Part shown: positions 63,208-64,000 of the stretch, in pieces
Layout of the letters: each line of letters begins with the position of its first letter
How positions within the stretch are numbered: the stretch's first letter is position 1
Assembly: GCF_020164745.1 (NCBI RefSeq)
Contig: NZ_JAIUGV010000004.1
Span: 248,001-312,000 of the forward strand
Origin: Mesorhizobium sp. ES1-4
Lineage (GTDB): Bacteria > Pseudomonadota > Alphaproteobacteria > Rhizobiales > Rhizobiaceae
Reading direction: 5' to 3'
DNA: 64,000 nucleotides
Made by a program: the position numbers and the translations under genes
Notes under the pieces: generated by a model
What the model was told of the DNA's origin: nothing
The model's input: only the letters and a program-made list of their open reading frames with translations
Databases searched by the model: none

Positions 63208-64000
63208 CAAGCCCATCGACAGCAAGGCTGCCCGCAAGCCTGCCGCCCGCAAAACGGTGGCGCGGGGCGACACCGTCGATGATCAGACGGTCGTCATCGT
63301 GCCGGCCGGCGAGATGGCGGCAGAGGCCGAGGCGTCGTTCGCGTTCCGCCGGCAGATCTTCTTCTGGCTGGCGGGTGCGGCGATCCTGGCGCTTTTTCTC
63401 TATGTATTCAGCGCCATCCTGCTGCCCTTCGTCGCCGGCATGGTGCTTGCCTATTTCCTCGATCCGGTCGCCGACCGCCTGCAGCGGCTCGGCCTCAGCC
63501 GCTTCATGGCGACGGTAGTCATCCTGATCACCTTCCTCATCGTGCTGGTGCTGGCCTTTGTCATCCTCATTCCGGTGCTGGCGACGCAGATGGCCGATTT
63601 CGCCGGCAAGCTGCCGGAGTACCTGACGCGGTTGCAAAGCCTGATCACCTCCTTTGATCCGAAATGGCTGGAGCAGAGATTCGGCGTCAACGCCAACGGC
63701 CTGCGCGAGGGGCTGAATTCGCTGCTGACCTCCGGCTTCGGTCTGATAACGACCGTCTTCACCTCGCTGTGGAGTTCCGGCTTGGCGCTGGTCTCGGTGG
63801 TCAGCCTGTTCGTGGTGACGCCGGTGGTCGCTTTCTACATGCTGCTCGACTGGGACCGCATGGTGGCGGTCATCGACAGTTGGGTGCCGCGCGACAATGT
63901 TGCGACGGTGCGCGCCATCGCGCGCGACATCAATACCGCGACCGCCGGCTTCGTGCGCGGCCAGGGCACGCTTTGCCTGGTCCTGGGCGCAATGTATGCC
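63182..64000 (+). CDS. AI-2E/PerM family transporter (3' end outside window)
   Basis: The first 273 codons are present, open to the window edge. The protein has a basic N-terminal tail and several membrane helices (about 58-80, 83-110 and later ones). It also has the family motif LDPVADRLQRLGLSR and a VVAFYMLLDWDRM segment. The family is the PerM/AI-2E permease-like group; a role in autoinducer export is not established here. Confidence 0.88.
   Translation, partial: MAKAVNQADKPIDSKAARKPAARKTVARGDTVDDQTVVIVPAGEMAAEAEASFAFRRQIFFWLAGAAILALFLYVFSAILLPFVAGMVLAYFLDPVADRLQRLGLSRFMATVVILITFLIVLVLAFVILIPVLATQMADFAGKLPEYLTRLQSLITSFDPKWLEQRFGVNANGLREGLNSLLTSGFGLITTVFTSLWSSGLALVSVVSLFVVTPVVAFYMLLDWDRMVAVIDSWVPRDNVATVRAIARDINTATAGFVRGQGTLCLVLGAMYA

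Overview
The window is a high-GC chromosomal segment of an alphaproteobacterium, most likely a Mesorhizobium-like member of the Hyphomicrobiales. The reasons are the rpsF-rpsR-rplI-dnaB cluster, the fabD-fabG-acpP-fabF-mltG-yicC-gmk and lptF-lptG-lptD-surA-pdxA-rsmA strings, a Ros/MucR regulator, a Lys/Ala-rich histone-like protein, and dispersed hairpin repeats of a kind common in rhizobial intergenic DNA. No tRNA, rRNA, insertion sequence, phage gene or CRISPR array was recognised. Most of the window is ordinary core genome read in long co-directional runs.

Layout. 1-6.2 kb (minus): dnaB (cut by the window edge), an Rsm22-type methyltransferase, ynfA, a cyclopropane-fatty-acid synthase, and the rpsF-rpsR-rplI ribosomal operon. 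6.3-8.8 kb: a decayed TadG-like remnant and an LtaS/CgmB-like phosphoglycerol transferase. 9-15.6 kb (plus): fatty-acid synthesis genes, mltG, yicC and gmk. 15.6-23.6 kb (minus): a broken DUF1330 gene, rsmA, pdxA, a SurA-like chaperone, lptD, lptG and lptF, that is, LPS export and outer-membrane assembly. 23.9-29.8 kb: pepA, holC, a TetR/carboxymuconolactone-decarboxylase divergon, rlmJ and small secreted or membrane proteins. 29.9-41.9 kb: a winged-helix regulator, the histone-like gene, two GSTs, an Omp25-like barrel, a pteridine-reductase-like SDR, uvrC, pgsA, moaD-moaE, ndk and DinB.

42-48.4 kb is the most accessory-looking part. It holds a LysR regulator divergent from a putative Fe(II)/2-oxoglutarate oxygenase, which is followed by an EamA exporter and a small protein. 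A MucR with altered zinc ligands, an ABC-F ATPase and a HigBA-like toxin-antitoxin pair come next; the toxin carries an apparent amber codon at position 3. 48.4-53.7 kb: a cytoplasmic molybdopterin oxidoreductase, a UvrD-like helicase and a dapB-like remnant. 53.8-58.8 kb: a SsuABC/NMT1-type ABC importer facing a TctDE-like two-component system. 59.2-64 kb: two tandem small secreted paralogues plus a decayed third copy, sixA, purN-purM, a CDP-alcohol phosphatidyltransferase and a PerM/AI-2E transporter cut by the window edge.

The most unusual signals are small-scale. One is an in-frame inverted duplication inside rsmA that encodes the antisense of its own NLPY motif. Another is a recurring pattern of short tandem duplications at gene 3' ends (cfa, mltG, the CMD gene, downstream of uvrC). 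There are also several well-formed palindromic operators and four gene remnants. Coordinates and translations were read by eye; family assignments rest on motif recognition, not on database searches.
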